Shown: positions 16,310 to 26,113, counted from the first letter of the stretch. The stretch is 64,000 bases of DNA from Brevundimonas sp. 357 (GCF_003938605.1 NZ_RHWX01000015.1:34087-98086); one strand, 5' to 3'. Translations and numbers: made by a program. Notes: generated from the letters alone by a model not told the origin.

Positions 16310-19276
16310 ATGATCGACACGCCCGTGCCCGCCAGCTTTCTTCTGCTCGTCATTCTCGTCCTGCCCTTCATCGGGGCCATGATCGCCTCGGGGCTACCGC
16401 GCCATGCGCGCACCGCTGCGGCCATCCTGTCGTGGATCATCGCCCTGATCAGCGTCGGCTGTCTGGCGGTGCTCTGGCCCAGGTTCCAGGACGGCGAGGT
16501 GCTGAAGCTGACCCTGGCATGGCTGCCGTCTCTGGGGGTCAATCTGACCATTCGCCTGGACGGCCTGTCCTGGCTGTTCAGCGCCCTGATCCTGGGGATC
16601 GGCGCGCTCGTGGTGCTGTATGCGCGCTACTACATGTCGCCGAAGGATCCGGTGCCGCGCTTCTTCTCCTTCCTGCTGGCCTTCATGGGCGCCATGCAGG
16701 GCGTGGTGCTGTCGGGCAATCTGATCCAGCTGGTCGTCTTCTGGGAGCTGACCAGCCTCTTCTCCTTCCTGCTGATCGGCTACTGGCACCAGAACGCCTC
16801 GGCGCGCGAGGGCGCGCGCATGGCCCTGTCGATCACGGCGACGGGCGGGGTGGCCCTGCTGGTCGGCATGATCCTGATCGGGCGCATCGTCGGCAGCTAT
16901 GAGCTGGACGCCGTCATCGGCGCGCGCGACGTCATCCTGGCCAGCCCGCTGTACCCGGTCGCCCTGGGCCTGATCCTGATCGGCGCCCTGACCAAGAGCG
17001 CCCAGTTCCCGTTCCACATCTGGCTGCCGCGTGCCATGGCGGCGCCGACGCCGGTCAGCGCCTATCTGCACTCGGCCACCATGGTGAAGGCGGGCGTCTT
17101 CCTGCTGATGCGGTTCTGGCCCGTCTTCGGCGAGACCGAGATGTGGTATTTCGTGGTCGGGGGCCTGGGCCTGACGACCCTGTTGGTCGGCGCCTGGTGC
17201 GCCATCTTCCAGCACGACCTGAAGGGCCTGCTGGCCTATTCGACCATCAGCCACCTGGGCCTGATCTGTCTGCTGCTGGGCCTGGGGTCGGACCTGGGCG
17301 CCATCGCCGCCATCTTCCACACCATCAACCACGCCACCTTCAAGGCCTCCCTGTTCATGGCGGCGGGCATCATCGACCACGAGGCCGGCTCGCGCGACAT
17401 GCGCAAGCTCAGCGGCTTGATCCGCTTCATGCCGATCACCGCCACCCTGGCCATGGTCGCCGCCGCCGCCATGGCGGGCGTGCCGCTGCTGAACGGCTTC
17501 CTGTCCAAGGAGATGTTCCTGGCCGAGGCCCTGGCCAGCACCCAGACCTCGGCGCTGAACCAGGCCCTGCCGGTGCTGGCGACCCTGGCGAGCGCCTTCA
17601 GCGTCCTCTATTCGCTGCGCTTCATTCACAGCACCTTCTTCGGCCCGCCGCCGACCGAGCTGGACCGCGTCCCGCACGAGCCGCCGGCCTGGATGCGGCG
17701 CCCGGTCGAGGTGCTGGTGGCCCTGTGTCTGCTGGTCGGGATCTTCCCCGCAATCACCGTCGGCCCCTTCCTGCGCAGCGCAGCCGTGACCATGCTGGGC
17801 TTTGACCTGCCCCAATACAGCCTGGCCCTGTGGCACGGCTTCAACCTGCCGCTGCTGCTCAGCGTCATCGCCATGGCGGGCGGGATCGGCCTCTATGTCG
17901 TGTTCGGCAAGGCGTTGAACGCCAATCCGCGCGGCGGCCCCTGGGGCATGAAGCGGCTGAACGGCGGCTATCTGTTCGAGCGATCCCAGGTCATTCTGAT
18001 GGACCTGTCGCAGTGGATCGTGCGTCATCTGGGCGCGCGGCGCCTGCAGCCGCAGCTGCGCCTGATCCTGTTGACGGCCCTGCTGTCGGCGGCCGTGGCG
18101 GCGGCGGGCGGCTTTGTGCTGACCTGGCCCGAGTTCCGCGTTCCCCAGGCGCACAACCTGGCCTTCGCCGCCCTGTGGCTGGCGGGCGGGGCCTGCGCCC
18201 TGGCCGCCGCCTGGCAGGCCAAGTATCACCGCTTGGCCGCCGTCATCCTGATGGGCGGGGCGGGTCTGGCCAGCTGCCTGACCTTCGTCTGGCTGTCGGC
18301 GCCCGATCTGGCCCTGACCCAGCTGGTGGTCGAGGTGGTGACGACGGTGCTGCTGCTGCTGGGCCTGCGCTGGCTGCCCAAGCGCCTGGCCGAGATCCAT
18401 GTGCCCGAGTCCGAGCAGCGCCGCGCCCGCTGGCGTCGTCGTCTCGACCGGGGGATCGCCGTCTGCGCCGGGGCGGGCGTGGCCCTGATCGCCTGGGCCG
18501 TCATGGTGCGCCCGCCGGTCGAGGGCGTGTCGCGCTTCTTCGTCGAGAAGGCCTATGAGGAGGCGGGCGGCCGCAACGTCGTCAACGTCATCCTGGTCGA
18601 CTTCCGCGCCTTCGACACCTTCGGCGAGATCACCGTACTGGGCGTCGTCGGCCTGACGGTGCTGGCCCTGCTGCGTCGCTTCCGTCCGGCCAGCGACAGC
18701 CTGTCCCAGCCGATGCAGAAGCGGGTGCAGGACGCCTCGGACCGTGCCCGCGAAGGCCGCACCGAGGGCGACACCCTCAGCGACACCATGATGATCCCCG
18801 GCGTGGTGATGCGCTGGCTGTTCCCCTTCATCATCCTGCTGGCCGTGCACCTCTTCCTGCGCGGGCATGACCTGCCCGGCGGCGGCTTCGCGGCAGGGGT
18901 GGCGCTGTCGATCGCCTTCATCCTGCAATATATGTCGTCCGGCGCCCGCTGGGTGGAGGAGCGGCTGGAAATTCGCCCGATCATCTGGATCGGCGTCGGC
19001 CTGCTGCTGGCCGCGCTCAGCGGGGCGGTGGGCTGGATATTCGATCAGCCCTTCCTGACCACCTATTTCCAGTACGCCGATCTGCCGCTGCTGGGCCGCG
19101 TGCCGCTGGCCAGCGCCGTCCTGTTCGACCTGGGCGTGGTGGTGCTGGTGGTGGGCGCCACGGTGCTGGTGCTGGTCGCCCTGGCCCACCAGTCGCTGCG
19201 CCGCGCGCGCATCGAGGAAGCCGAGGCCGAAGCGGAAGCCGAGGCAGAGGCCGAGCAGAAGGGAGGGGCGCAATGA
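16310..19276 (+). CDS. mrpA: Mrp antiporter subunits A and B fused
   Basis: 988-residue membrane protein. Residues 1-500 are NuoL-like: the antiporter core has the key glutamate in VFWELTSLFSFL and the key lysine in ALTKSAQFPFHIWLP. About residues 590-800 are the MrpA C-terminal extension. From about 830 (MRWLFPFIILLAVHLF, then GHDLPGGGFAAG) there is a complete MrpB domain, so A and B are one polypeptide. An acidic Glu-Ala repeat ends the protein. It starts at ATG 16310 behind CGGAG. The complex exchanges cations (usually Na+) for protons. Confidence 0.93.
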   Translation: MIDTPVPASFLLLVILVLPFIGAMIASGLPRHARTAAAILSWIIALISVGCLAVLWPRFQDGEVLKLTLAWLPSLGVNLTIRLDGLSWLFSALILGIGALVVLYARYYMSPKDPVPRFFSFLLAFMGAMQGVVLSGNLIQLVVFWELTSLFSFLLIGYWHQNASAREGARMALSITATGGVALLVGMILIGRIVGSYELDAVIGARDVILASPLYPVALGLILIGALTKSAQFPFHIWLPRAMAAPTPVSAYLHSATMVKAGVFLLMRFWPVFGETEMWYFVVGGLGLTTLLVGAWCAIFQHDLKGLLAYSTISHLGLICLLLGLGSDLGAIAAIFHTINHATFKASLFMAAGIIDHEAGSRDMRKLSGLIRFMPITATLAMVAAAAMAGVPLLNGFLSKEMFLAEALASTQTSALNQALPVLATLASAFSVLYSLRFIHSTFFGPPPTELDRVPHEPPAWMRRPVEVLVALCLLVGIFPAITVGPFLRSAAVTMLGFDLPQYSLALWHGFNLPLLLSVIAMAGGIGLYVVFGKALNANPRGGPWGMKRLNGGYLFERSQVILMDLSQWIVRHLGARRLQPQLRLILLTALLSAAVAAAGGFVLTWPEFRVPQAHNLAFAALWLAGGACALAAAWQAKYHRLAAVILMGGAGLASCLTFVWLSAPDLALTQLVVEVVTTVLLLLGLRWLPKRLAEIHVPESEQRRARWRRRLDRGIAVCAGAGVALIAWAVMVRPPVEGVSRFFVEKAYEEAGGRNVVNVILVDFRAFDTFGEITVLGVVGLTVLALLRRFRPASDSLSQPMQKRVQDASDRAREGRTEGDTLSDTMMIPGVVMRWLFPFIILLAVHLFLRGHDLPGGGFAAGVALSIAFILQYMSSGARWVEERLEIRPIIWIGVGLLLAALSGAVGWIFDQPFLTTYFQYADLPLLGRVPLASAVLFDLGVVVLVVGATVLVLVALAHQSLRRARIEEAEAEAEAEAEAEQKGGAQ

Positions 19277-19617
19277 CCCAGATCGTCCTGGCCCTGGCCA
19301 TCGGCGTCCTGACCGGTTCGGGCGTGTGGCTGATGCTGCGTCCGCGCACCTTCCAGGTCATCATCGGCCTGTCGCTGGTCTCCTATGCGGTCAACCTGTT
19401 CATCTTCTCCATGGGGCGGCTGCGCTCGGCCGCGCCGCCGATCACCAGCAAGGGCGCGGAAGATCCGGCCCTCTACGCCGACCCGACGCCCCAGGCCCTG
19501 GTGCTGACGGCCATCGTCATCAGCTTCGCCCTGACGGCTCTGTTCCTGGTGGTGCTGCTGGCCTCGCGCGGCGAGACCGGCAGCGACCATGTCGACGGCC
19601 AGGAGGCGTCCGAATGA
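19273..19617 (+). CDS. mrpC: Mrp antiporter subunit C (NuoK-like)
   Basis: 114 residues with three membrane segments, homologous to NuoK. It opens MTQIVLALAIGVLTGSGVWLM, and the middle helix contains IIGLSLVSYAVNLFIFSMG. DPTPQALVLTAIVISFA is the family signature. The ATG overlaps the mrpA stop as ATGA and its own stop overlaps mrpD the same way. It forms part of the inner-membrane Mrp complex. Confidence 0.93.
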   Translation: MTQIVLALAIGVLTGSGVWLMLRPRTFQVIIGLSLVSYAVNLFIFSMGRLRSAAPPITSKGAEDPALYADPTPQALVLTAIVISFALTALFLVVLLASRGETGSDHVDGQEASE

Positions 19618-21209
19618 CCGACTGGCAGGAACATCTGATCATCGGGCCGATCGTTCTGCCCATGGTCATCGCCGCGGCCATGCTGCTGTTCGACGAGCGC
19701 CGCCGCCTCCTGAAGGGCGGCCTCAGCCTGTTCGCCATGGCGGCCATCCTGGCCATGGCCCTGGCCCTGCTGCACGAGAGCGCGACCGGGGCGACGGGCG
19801 GGGGCGACACGGCTCGCGTCTATCAACTGGGCGACTGGCCGGCGCCGTTCGGCATCGTCCTGGTGGCCGACCGTCTGTCGACCTTGATGGTGGCCCTGAC
19901 CAGCGTCCTGGGCGCCTGCTCCATGATCTTCGCCCTGGCGCGATGGGACCGGGCGGGGCCGCGTTTCCACGCCCTGTTCCTGTTGCTGGTCATGGGGGTC
20001 AACGGGGCCTTCCTGACGGGCGACCTGTTCAACCTCTTCGTCTTCTTCGAGATCATGCTGGCGGCCTCCTACGGTCTGGCGCTGCATGGGTCGGGCGAGG
20101 CGCGTATCCGGGCGGGCCTGGCCTATATCGCCGTCAACCTGACGGCCTCCATGCTGTTCCTGATCGGGGTCAGCCTGATCTACGGCGTCACCGGCACCCT
20201 CAACATGGCCGATCTGGCCGTGCGCATCCCCCAGATCGCCGAGGCGGACCGGGGCCTGTTCCACGTCGGCGCGGCCGTCCTGGGCGTGGCCTTCCTGACC
20301 AAATGCGCCATGTGGCCGCTGGGCTTCTGGCTGACCACCACCTATTCGGCGGCCAGCGCCCCGGCCGCCGCGGTCTTCGCCATCCTGTCCAAGGTCGGCG
20401 CCTATGTGATCATCCGCCTCAGCTTCCTGCTGTTCGCGCCGGACAGCGGCGCCTCGGCCGGGTTCGGCCAATTGTGGATTCTGTTGGGCGGCCTGGCGAC
20501 CATCGGCTTCGGCACCGCCGGGATGATCGCCGCGCGCGATCTGTCGATCGCCGCCGCCTACGCCGTCATCGTCTCGTCGGGCACTGTGTTGGCGGCCGTC
20601 GGCATCGGCAACACCGACGTCCTGGGCGGGGCGGTCTTCTACCTGGTCGGCTCGACCCTGGCCTGCGGCGCCCTGTTCATGCTGGCCGAGGTGCTGAACC
20701 GGGGGCAGGATCCCGGCGCGCGCTCGGGCCGCGCCGTCTTCGAGGACGAGTACATCGATCCCTTTGACGACGAGGAGCGCAACGAGCCCGGTCTGGTCAT
20801 TCCGGCGGCGGTGGCGGCCCTGGGCGGCGCCTTCCTGATCTCGACCCTGATGATCGCGGGCCTGCCGCCGCTGGCGGGCTTCATCGGCAAGCTGGCGATG
20901 ATGGACGCCCTGTCGGGCGTCGGCGGCTGGGCGGGCTACACGGTGATCGCGGCCTTGTCCCTGGCGTCGCTGGGCGCCCTGATCGGGCTGACGCGCCTGG
21001 GCATGGCGGCCCTGTGGGCGCGGGACGACGACGCCGAGCCGGCGGTCGTGGTCGGCGCCGCCGAGGGCGTGGCCATCGCGGGCCTGCTGGCGGCCTGCAT
21101 CTTCCTGGCGATCTTCGGCGAGGCGGGCTTCGCCTATGCCGACCACACGGCCGACTGGCTGGTGCGGCCCGACGCCTATGTCCGCGCGGTGCTGGGAGGC
21201 GGCTCATGA
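19614..21209 (+). CDS. mrpD: Mrp antiporter subunit D (NuoM/NuoN-like)
   Basis: 531 residues, about 14 membrane helices, the second large antiporter-like subunit. The key glutamate lies in LFNLFVFFEIMLAASYGL and the key lysine in FLTKCAMWPLGFWL. An acidic insert EDEYIDPFDDEERNEP (about residues 377-392) is a soluble loop. The ATG at 19614 overlaps the mrpC stop; frames extending further upstream are antiparallel noise over mrpC. Its stop overlaps mrpE as ATGA. Confidence 0.93.
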   Translation: MTDWQEHLIIGPIVLPMVIAAAMLLFDERRRLLKGGLSLFAMAAILAMALALLHESATGATGGGDTARVYQLGDWPAPFGIVLVADRLSTLMVALTSVLGACSMIFALARWDRAGPRFHALFLLLVMGVNGAFLTGDLFNLFVFFEIMLAASYGLALHGSGEARIRAGLAYIAVNLTASMLFLIGVSLIYGVTGTLNMADLAVRIPQIAEADRGLFHVGAAVLGVAFLTKCAMWPLGFWLTTTYSAASAPAAAVFAILSKVGAYVIIRLSFLLFAPDSGASAGFGQLWILLGGLATIGFGTAGMIAARDLSIAAAYAVIVSSGTVLAAVGIGNTDVLGGAVFYLVGSTLACGALFMLAEVLNRGQDPGARSGRAVFEDEYIDPFDDEERNEPGLVIPAAVAALGGAFLISTLMIAGLPPLAGFIGKLAMMDALSGVGGWAGYTVIAALSLASLGALIGLTRLGMAALWARDDDAEPAVVVGAAEGVAIAGLLAACIFLAIFGEAGFAYADHTADWLVRPDAYVRAVLGGGS

Positions 21210-21703
21210 TCCGGGCGGTCCTGCCTCACCCCATCCTGTCGCTGGCCCTGTTCGGGGCCTCGGTGCTGCTCAGTGGATCGGCCGCGCCGCCGTCCCTGGC
21301 TCTGGCTCTGCTGATGGCCCTGGCCGCGCCCCACATCATGCGCGCCCTGGAGGTCGAGCCGGTTCGCGTCAGAAAACCGCTGACCCTGCTGAGTTTCGGC
21401 CTGGTGGTCGCGCGCGACATCATCCGGTCGAACTGGGAGGTGGCCCTGGTCGTTCTGGGGCAGAACGCCTCGCGCGACAGCCGCGTCTCGGGCTTCGTCC
21501 ACATTCCGCTGGAGATGCGCGACCGCTACGGCCTGGCGGTGCTGGCGGTGGTCATCACCAGCACGCCGGGCACCATCTGGGTCGAGTATGAGGACGCCAC
21601 GGGCGTCCTGTTGCTGCACATTTTGGACCTTCGTGATGAGGACGACTGGGCTGACCGCATCAAGAACCGTTATGAGCGCCGCCTGATGGAGATCTTTGAA
21701 TGA
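21206..21703 (+). CDS. mrpE: Mrp antiporter subunit E
   Basis: 165 residues with two N-terminal membrane segments, then a cytosolic domain. Family blocks are FGLVVARDIIRSNWEVALVV and ITSTPGTIWVEYE, with the C-terminal LHILDLRDED. The ATG overlaps the mrpD stop as ATGA and its stop overlaps mrpF, keeping subunit synthesis in step. Confidence 0.92.
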   Translation: MIRAVLPHPILSLALFGASVLLSGSAAPPSLALALLMALAAPHIMRALEVEPVRVRKPLTLLSFGLVVARDIIRSNWEVALVVLGQNASRDSRVSGFVHIPLEMRDRYGLAVLAVVITSTPGTIWVEYEDATGVLLLHILDLRDEDDWADRIKNRYERRLMEIFE

Positions 21704-21981
21704 GCGGCGCCGTCTTCTACTGGGCGCTGGTTGTGGCGCAGCTGTTCCTGGCCGGGACGGCCCTGATCGGGGTCTGGCGCATCGCCAAGGGGCCGCGCGC
21801 CCAGGACCGCATCCTGGGGCTGGACACCGTCTATCAGGCCGGGATGCTGCTGGTCGTCGCCTTCGGGGTGCGGACGGGCAGCCACCTGTATTTCTACGCG
21901 GCCGTCATTATCGGCATGCTGGGCTTCACCTCTTCGGTCGCCCTGGCCAAATTCCTGATGCGCGGCGAGGTGATCGAATGA
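21700..21981 (+). CDS. mrpF: Mrp antiporter subunit F
   Basis: 93 residues, three membrane helices. The conserved core is GPRAQDRILGLDTVYQ, followed by LYFYAAVIIGMLGFTSSVALAKFL. The start overlaps the mrpE stop and the stop overlaps mrpG. It is a small hydrophobic subunit of the Mrp complex. Confidence 0.92.
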   Translation: MSGAVFYWALVVAQLFLAGTALIGVWRIAKGPRAQDRILGLDTVYQAGMLLVVAFGVRTGSHLYFYAAVIIGMLGFTSSVALAKFLMRGEVIE

Positions 21982-22412
21982 GCGGCTTTCCCGCAAACGT
22001 CCCGGCCTGGGCGGCGCTGCTGGCGGCGGGGCTGGTGCTGGCCGGTTCCGGCCTGACCTTCATCGGCGCATTAGGCCTGGTGCGGCTCAAGACCTTCTAC
22101 GAGCGGGTTCACGCTCCGACGCTGGGGGCGACGTTGGGCATGTTCCTGATCCTGGGCGGATCGGTGGTCTATTTCACCGCGGCCGAGGGGCGGTTTATGC
22201 CGGTCGAGCTGCTGGTGGCGGTCTTCTTCACGGTGACGACGCCGGTGACGCTGATCATCCTGGCGCGCGCGGCCCTGTTCCGCGACCGAACGGATCGCTC
22301 CGGCGACGGGGTGCGGGTGCCGCTGGAGGGCGAGTGCGACGGGGTGGTCCGCACGCCGCCGGACCTGGCGGCTATTGATCCTCGTCGAAGCGACGCGCCA
22401 CAAGGTCGGTAA
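21978..22412 (+). CDS. mrpG: Mrp antiporter subunit G
   Basis: 144 residues, three membrane helices in the first ~110 residues. The signature is GALGLVRLKTFYERVHAPTL. A hydrophilic tail of about 35 residues follows, longer than in many MrpG proteins. The last 41 bases overlap the convergent ptsH gene. It is the final gene of the operon A(B)-C-D-E-F-G. Confidence 0.91.
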   Translation: MSGFPANVPAWAALLAAGLVLAGSGLTFIGALGLVRLKTFYERVHAPTLGATLGMFLILGGSVVYFTAAEGRFMPVELLVAVFFTVTTPVTLIILARAALFRDRTDRSGDGVRVPLEGECDGVVRTPPDLAAIDPRRSDAPQGR

Positions 22413-22659
22413 GGGCGGCGACGGCCTCGGCGGCGTCCGGCCCCTCGGCCTTCACCTCGACGCCGCAGCCGATCCCGGCGCCCAGCATCAGCAGGCCCAT
22501 GATCGAGCGGGCGTCCACGGTCACGCCGTCGCGCGTCACCTGGATCTCGGATTCGAACTCGGAGGCCAGCTTGACGAACTTGGCCGAGGCGCGGGCGTGC
22601 AGGCCGCGCTGGTTGCAGATGTTCAGCACCGCCTGGGCGGAAGGGGCGACGTCGCTCAT
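22372..22659 (-). CDS. ptsH: Phosphocarrier protein HPr (nitrogen PTS type)
   Basis: 95 residues. It carries phosphate from EI-Ntr (PtsP, 60568) to the EIIA partner. The active histidine is in NQRGLHARASAKF, and the serine of RSIMGLLMLGAG is the site HprK modifies. The ATG at 22657-22659 overlaps the upstream EIIA stop as ATGA, so the longer frame to 22680 is rejected. It is the last gene of chvI-chvG-hprK-manX-ptsH. No sugar-specific EIIB or EIIC is visible here, which supports a regulatory phosphorelay. Confidence 0.93.
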   Translation of the reverse strand: MSDVAPSAQAVLNICNQRGLHARASAKFVKLASEFESEIQVTRDGVTVDARSIMGLLMLGAGIGCGVEVKAEGPDAAEAVAALTDLVARRFDEDQ

Positions 22660-23060
22660 TTCTCGCCCGCCAGCACCCACGACGCCACCGAGATGTATTT
22701 GCGGCCCGCATCCTGGGCGTGGGCCACGCAGGCCTCCAGCGTCTCGCGGCCGCGCACGCTGGCCAGCTTGATCAGCATGGGCAGGTTCAGTCCGGCGATG
22801 ACCTCGGCGCCGGTCTGCTCCATCACCGAGATGGCCAGGTTGGACGGCGTGCCGCCGAACATGTCGGTCAGCAGGATGACGCCTTCGCCTTCATCGACGG
22901 CGGCGGCGGCGTCGACGATGTCGCGGCGGCGCCGTTCCATGTCGTCTTCAGGGCCGATGCAGATGGCGGCGACGCCGCGCTGCGGCCCCACCACGTGCTC
23001 CATCGCCGACAGGAATTCGGAGGCCAGGCCCCCGTGGGTGACGATCACCAGCCCGATCAT
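22656..23060 (-). CDS. manX: PTS EIIA, mannose-family fold (regulatory)
   Basis: 134 residues of the EIIA-Man fold. The phosphorylated histidine is in MIGLVIVTHGGLASEF (H9), and the fold signature LLTDMFGGTPSNLA follows. In alphaproteobacteria this protein accepts phosphate from HPr and works in signalling rather than sugar uptake. It overlaps ptsH by four bases and follows hprK after a 101-bp gap with no other gene. Confidence 0.9.
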   Translation of the reverse strand: MIGLVIVTHGGLASEFLSAMEHVVGPQRGVAAICIGPEDDMERRRRDIVDAAAAVDEGEGVILLTDMFGGTPSNLAISVMEQTGAEVIAGLNLPMLIKLASVRGRETLEACVAHAQDAGRKYISVASWVLAGEK

Positions 23061-23161
23061 ATAGGCTTCACCAAAGACATCCCCAGCTCGCCTCGACGAG
23101 CGACAAGCCTCGTTTCATAGGGCAATCGCGGCGCGGATCAAAGGGCGCCGTCGTCGCGCCG

Positions 23162-23605
23162 TCACGGAAGCGTTGCGACGACGTTCATCGCCGCTGCGAC
23201 GACCAGGGGCGCCGAGGCGGGGCGAGGGTCCAGAACCAGGCGTGGGATCGCGATTCCGTCGATCATTTCCTGGGCCTTTTCGGGCATCCGCTCGACCGGC
23301 TCATGGGTCAGGTGCAGCGACAGGGCGATCCGCGCGAAAGGCAGGAAAGGCCGGTCGACCAGGCCCAGGCCGCGCACCTCCATCCGCCCGGCGATGGTCG
23401 CGGGCGCGGCGGCGTAGAGGGCGCCCTCGCAGGCGAAGACATCCACCCAATCGTCGCCTACCAGACGCCAGCCGTGCTGCATCAGCCGCAGGGTCAGGTC
23501 GCTCTTGCCGGCGCCGGATCGTCCCTGGATCAGCACGCCGCGCCAGGCGCCGCCGAGCCGGAGCGCGGCGACGGTGGCGTGCAGGGGCTGTCGGGGCGCG
23601 GTCAT
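23162..23605 (-). CDS. hprK: HPr kinase/phosphorylase, short alphaproteobacterial form
   Basis: 147 residues, only the C-terminal catalytic domain found in firmicute HprK. The P-loop is QGRSGAGKSDLTL, followed by LVGDDWVDVF and the HprK signature region EVRGLGLVD. It phosphorylates and dephosphorylates the regulatory serine of HPr. The ATG at 23605 is chosen; a longer frame would run inside chvG. It lies 10 bp downstream of chvG and probably shares its transcript. Confidence 0.9.
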   Translation of the reverse strand: MTAPRQPLHATVAALRLGGAWRGVLIQGRSGAGKSDLTLRLMQHGWRLVGDDWVDVFACEGALYAAAPATIAGRMEVRGLGLVDRPFLPFARIALSLHLTHEPVERMPEKAQEMIDGIAIPRLVLDPRPASAPLVVAAAMNVVATLP

Positions 23606-23615
23606 GAGGGTCAGA

Positions 23616-25226
23616 TCACGGGCGCTTGCCCGTCGCCGGCAACCGCACCTCGAAGCGGGCCCCGACCACGGCGCCGTCGGGGCCGGTGCGGTTCTCGGCG
23701 TGGACGCGCCCGCCGTGGGCGTCGATGATTTGGCGCACGATGGCCAGGCCCAGGCCCGAGTTGGCGCCGAAGGCCGTGCCCTTGGGCCGTGAGGTGTAGA
23801 AGCGCTCGAACACCGTCTCAAGGTTTTCAGCCGGAATGCCGGGGCCGTCGTCTTCAATGCGGACGCGCAGGGGCAGGTCGGGCTGGCTGTCGTCGCGCTC
23901 CAGGCTCACCCGCACTTCGCCGTCGGGCGGGCTGAAGGAGCGGGCGTTGTCGATCAGGTTGCGGAACACCTGGCCCAGAGGAATGTCGCGGCCGACGACG
24001 CGGGCGCTGTCGGCGGTCAGGACGAAGCGCACCGGGGGCTCGCCCGGCTTCTGACCGGCCTCATAGACGCCGATGATGTCGCCCAGCAGCTCCTTCAGAT
24101 CGATGGCGCGCGGGCGGTCGCGCGACAGTTCGGCGTCCAGACGCGAGGCGTTGGAGATGTCGGTGATCAGGCGATCCAGCCGCCGCACGTCCTGTTGCAG
24201 CAGATTGGTCAGGCGGGCCCTCTGCTCGTCGGTCTTGACCAGGGGCAGGGTCTCCAGCGCCGAGCGGATCGAGGTCAGGGGGTTCTTGATCTCGTGGCTG
24301 ACGTCGGCGGCGAAGCGTTCGATGGCGTCCATGCGCGTCGACAGGGTGTCGGTCATGGACTCAAGCGCGCGGGCCAGGTCGCCGATTTCGTCCTTGCGGT
24401 CTTCAAGGTCGGGCAAGGAGATGGCGCGGGCGCGCTGCAGGCGCACCTGGTCCGCGGCCGCCGACAGCCGCATCACCGGCCGCGCCACGAACAGGTGCAG
24501 CACCAGCGACGCCAGCAGATTCACCGCCAGCGCCACCAGGGCGAAGGGCATCAGCGCGCGGCGTTGCGCGTCCAAGGTGGCGTTGACGTCGCCGGCTTCC
24601 AAGGTCAGCACGCCCAGCACCTGCTGCACATGGCGCACGGGCAGGGAGACGGAGACGACGCGCTCGCCCTCTTCATTGCGGCGGATGGCGGCCTGAGGCG
24701 TGCCCTTCAGGGCGCGTTCGACTTCGGCCGACAGTTCGGCGTTGGCGCGGGCCAACTGCGCGGTTTCGCGCCGCGAAGGCTCTGTCGGGGCCAGGGCCGT
24801 GCCCGCCGGGTTGGCCGGGGGCAGGGGGGCGCCGGGGATAGTGTCGCTGACTCGGAAGGAATCCGACACCTCGATCCCGTCCACGTCGAACAGGCGGGCG
24901 CGCTGGCCCGCCGGGATGAAGTTGTCGCGCAGCCACAGGGCGGCCGCGCGGTCATCCAGCATGGGATAGGGGTCGCCCTGGGTGATGCCCAGTTCGCCCA
25001 GGACGTTGGCCAGCAGTTCAGCCTGGACGCCGAGCGATTCCTGGCGCGCCTCGATCAGGCCGCGCCGCCACTCGTTCAGCAGCAGGGCGCCGCCGAACAG
25101 GATCAGCAGACTGAGAAGATTGAGGGCCAGGATGAAGCCGCCCAGGCGCGATCCGCCGAAGCGGAATCGGCGCCGCGCCGGGGCGTCTTCAGGTTCAGCT
25201 CTCGCGGTAGCGGTATCCGACGCCAT
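23616..25226 (-). CDS. chvG: Sensor histidine kinase ChvG (ExoS/BvrS family)
   Basis: 536 residues. The first membrane helix is about residues 30-50, a periplasmic sensing domain of about 190 residues follows, and the second helix is about residues 225-250. HAMP, then HisKA with [18 protein letters not shown], then the ATPase domain with the N box [11 protein letters not shown] and the G boxes DDGPGIP and GLGLAI. It phosphorylates ChvI in response to acid or envelope stress in relatives. Its start overlaps the chvI 3' end by 32 bp. Confidence 0.93.
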   Translation of the reverse strand: MASDTATARAEPEDAPARRRFRFGGSRLGGFILALNLLSLLILFGGALLLNEWRRGLIEARQESLGVQAELLANVLGELGITQGDPYPMLDDRAAALWLRDNFIPAGQRARLFDVDGIEVSDSFRVSDTIPGAPLPPANPAGTALAPTEPSRRETAQLARANAELSAEVERALKGTPQAAIRRNEEGERVVSVSLPVRHVQQVLGVLTLEAGDVNATLDAQRRALMPFALVALAVNLLASLVLHLFVARPVMRLSAAADQVRLQRARAISLPDLEDRKDEIGDLARALESMTDTLSTRMDAIERFAADVSHEIKNPLTSIRSALETLPLVKTDEQRARLTNLLQQDVRRLDRLITDISNASRLDAELSRDRPRAIDLKELLGDIIGVYEAGQKPGEPPVRFVLTADSARVVGRDIPLGQVFRNLIDNARSFSPPDGEVRVSLERDDSQPDLPLRVRIEDDGPGIPAENLETVFERFYTSRPKGTAFGANSGLGLAIVRQIIDAHGGRVHAENRTGPDGAVVGARFEVRLPATGKRP

Positions 25227-25902
25227 ACAGGGTCTCGATAGCGTCGAACTCGGGGTCGACCATGCGGAACTTCTTTCGCATCCGTTTCACATGGCTGTCG
25301 ATGGTGCGGTCGTCGACATAGACCTGATCGTCATAGGCGGCGTCCATCAGATTGTCGCGGCTCTTCACGAAACCGGGACGCTGGGCCAGGGCCTGCAGCA
25401 GCAGGAACTCGGTGACGGTCAGCTTGACCGGCCGCCCGTCCCAGGTCGATTCGTGGCGCGCCGGGTCCATCGACAGCTTGCCGCGCTTGATCGCCTTGCC
25501 GGCTTCGACGGCGGCGGGGTCGACGGGGTCCAGACCTTCGACGCCGGCGCGGCGCAGCAGGGCCTTGACCCGCTCGATCAGCAGGCGCTGGCTGAAGGGC
25601 TTGTGGATGTAGTCGTCGGCGCCGAGGTTGAAGCCGAGGATCTCGTCGATCTCTTCGTCCTTGGACGTCAGCATGATGACCGGAATGCTGGAGGTCTGGC
25701 GCAGGCGGCGCAGCACTTCCATGCCGTCCATACGGGGCATTTTTACATCCAGTATCGCCAGGTCCGGCGGAGTCGTCTCAAGCGCTTCCAGGCCCGAGGC
25801 GCCGTCGTGATAGGCGGTCACCGTGTGGCCATGGCTTTCCAGAGCCAGGGACACGGAGGCGACGATGTTTTCGTCGTCGTCGACCAGGGTGATGTTGGCC
25901 AA
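25195..25902 (-). CDS. chvI: Response regulator ChvI (OmpR family)
   Basis: 235 residues. The receiver domain has the acidic pocket VDDDEN, the phosphoacceptor aspartate in [13 protein letters not shown] and the lysine in DDYIHKPFS. An OmpR winged helix ends GVGYRYRES. The start is TTG at 25900-25902 because AAGGAGA lies six bases upstream; the longer frame has no ribosome site. It heads the chvI-chvG-hprK-manX-ptsH cluster. About 210 bp of promoter region separates it from the divergent gene at 26114. Confidence 0.94.
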   Translation of the reverse strand: MANITLVDDDENIVASVSLALESHGHTVTAYHDGASGLEALETTPPDLAILDVKMPRMDGMEVLRRLRQTSSIPVIMLTSKDEEIDEILGFNLGADDYIHKPFSQRLLIERVKALLRRAGVEGLDPVDPAAVEAGKAIKRGKLSMDPARHESTWDGRPVKLTVTEFLLLQALAQRPGFVKSRDNLMDAAYDDQVYVDDRTIDSHVKRMRKKFRMVDPEFDAIETLYGVGYRYRES

Positions 25903-26113
25903 GGGCTTCTCCTTAGTACGGGCGGGGGAACGTCCGGTCCGCCGTCGTCTGCACAACGCACAGCAAGCGTAACTGTTCTACCCGATCGTGGTGACTTTAC
26001 GGTCACACAAAATGGAGCGCCGCGCTGTTGCTTTCAACCATCGAGGCGAAAAGCGAAACCCGGCCTTAAAGCTTGGGGCGACAGGATGGAGCTTCGTGCT
26101 TGTGAAAGACCCC

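Noticed and set aside
19210..19270. Tandem GAGGCCGA-type repeats at the end of mrpA.
   Set aside because: They encode the acidic Glu-Ala tail of the protein in frame, so they are a coding low-complexity repeat, not a separate element.
16394..19273. Long antisense frame opposite mrpA.
   Set aside because: It is glutamine/histidine-rich noise against a membrane protein with clear homology on the other strand.
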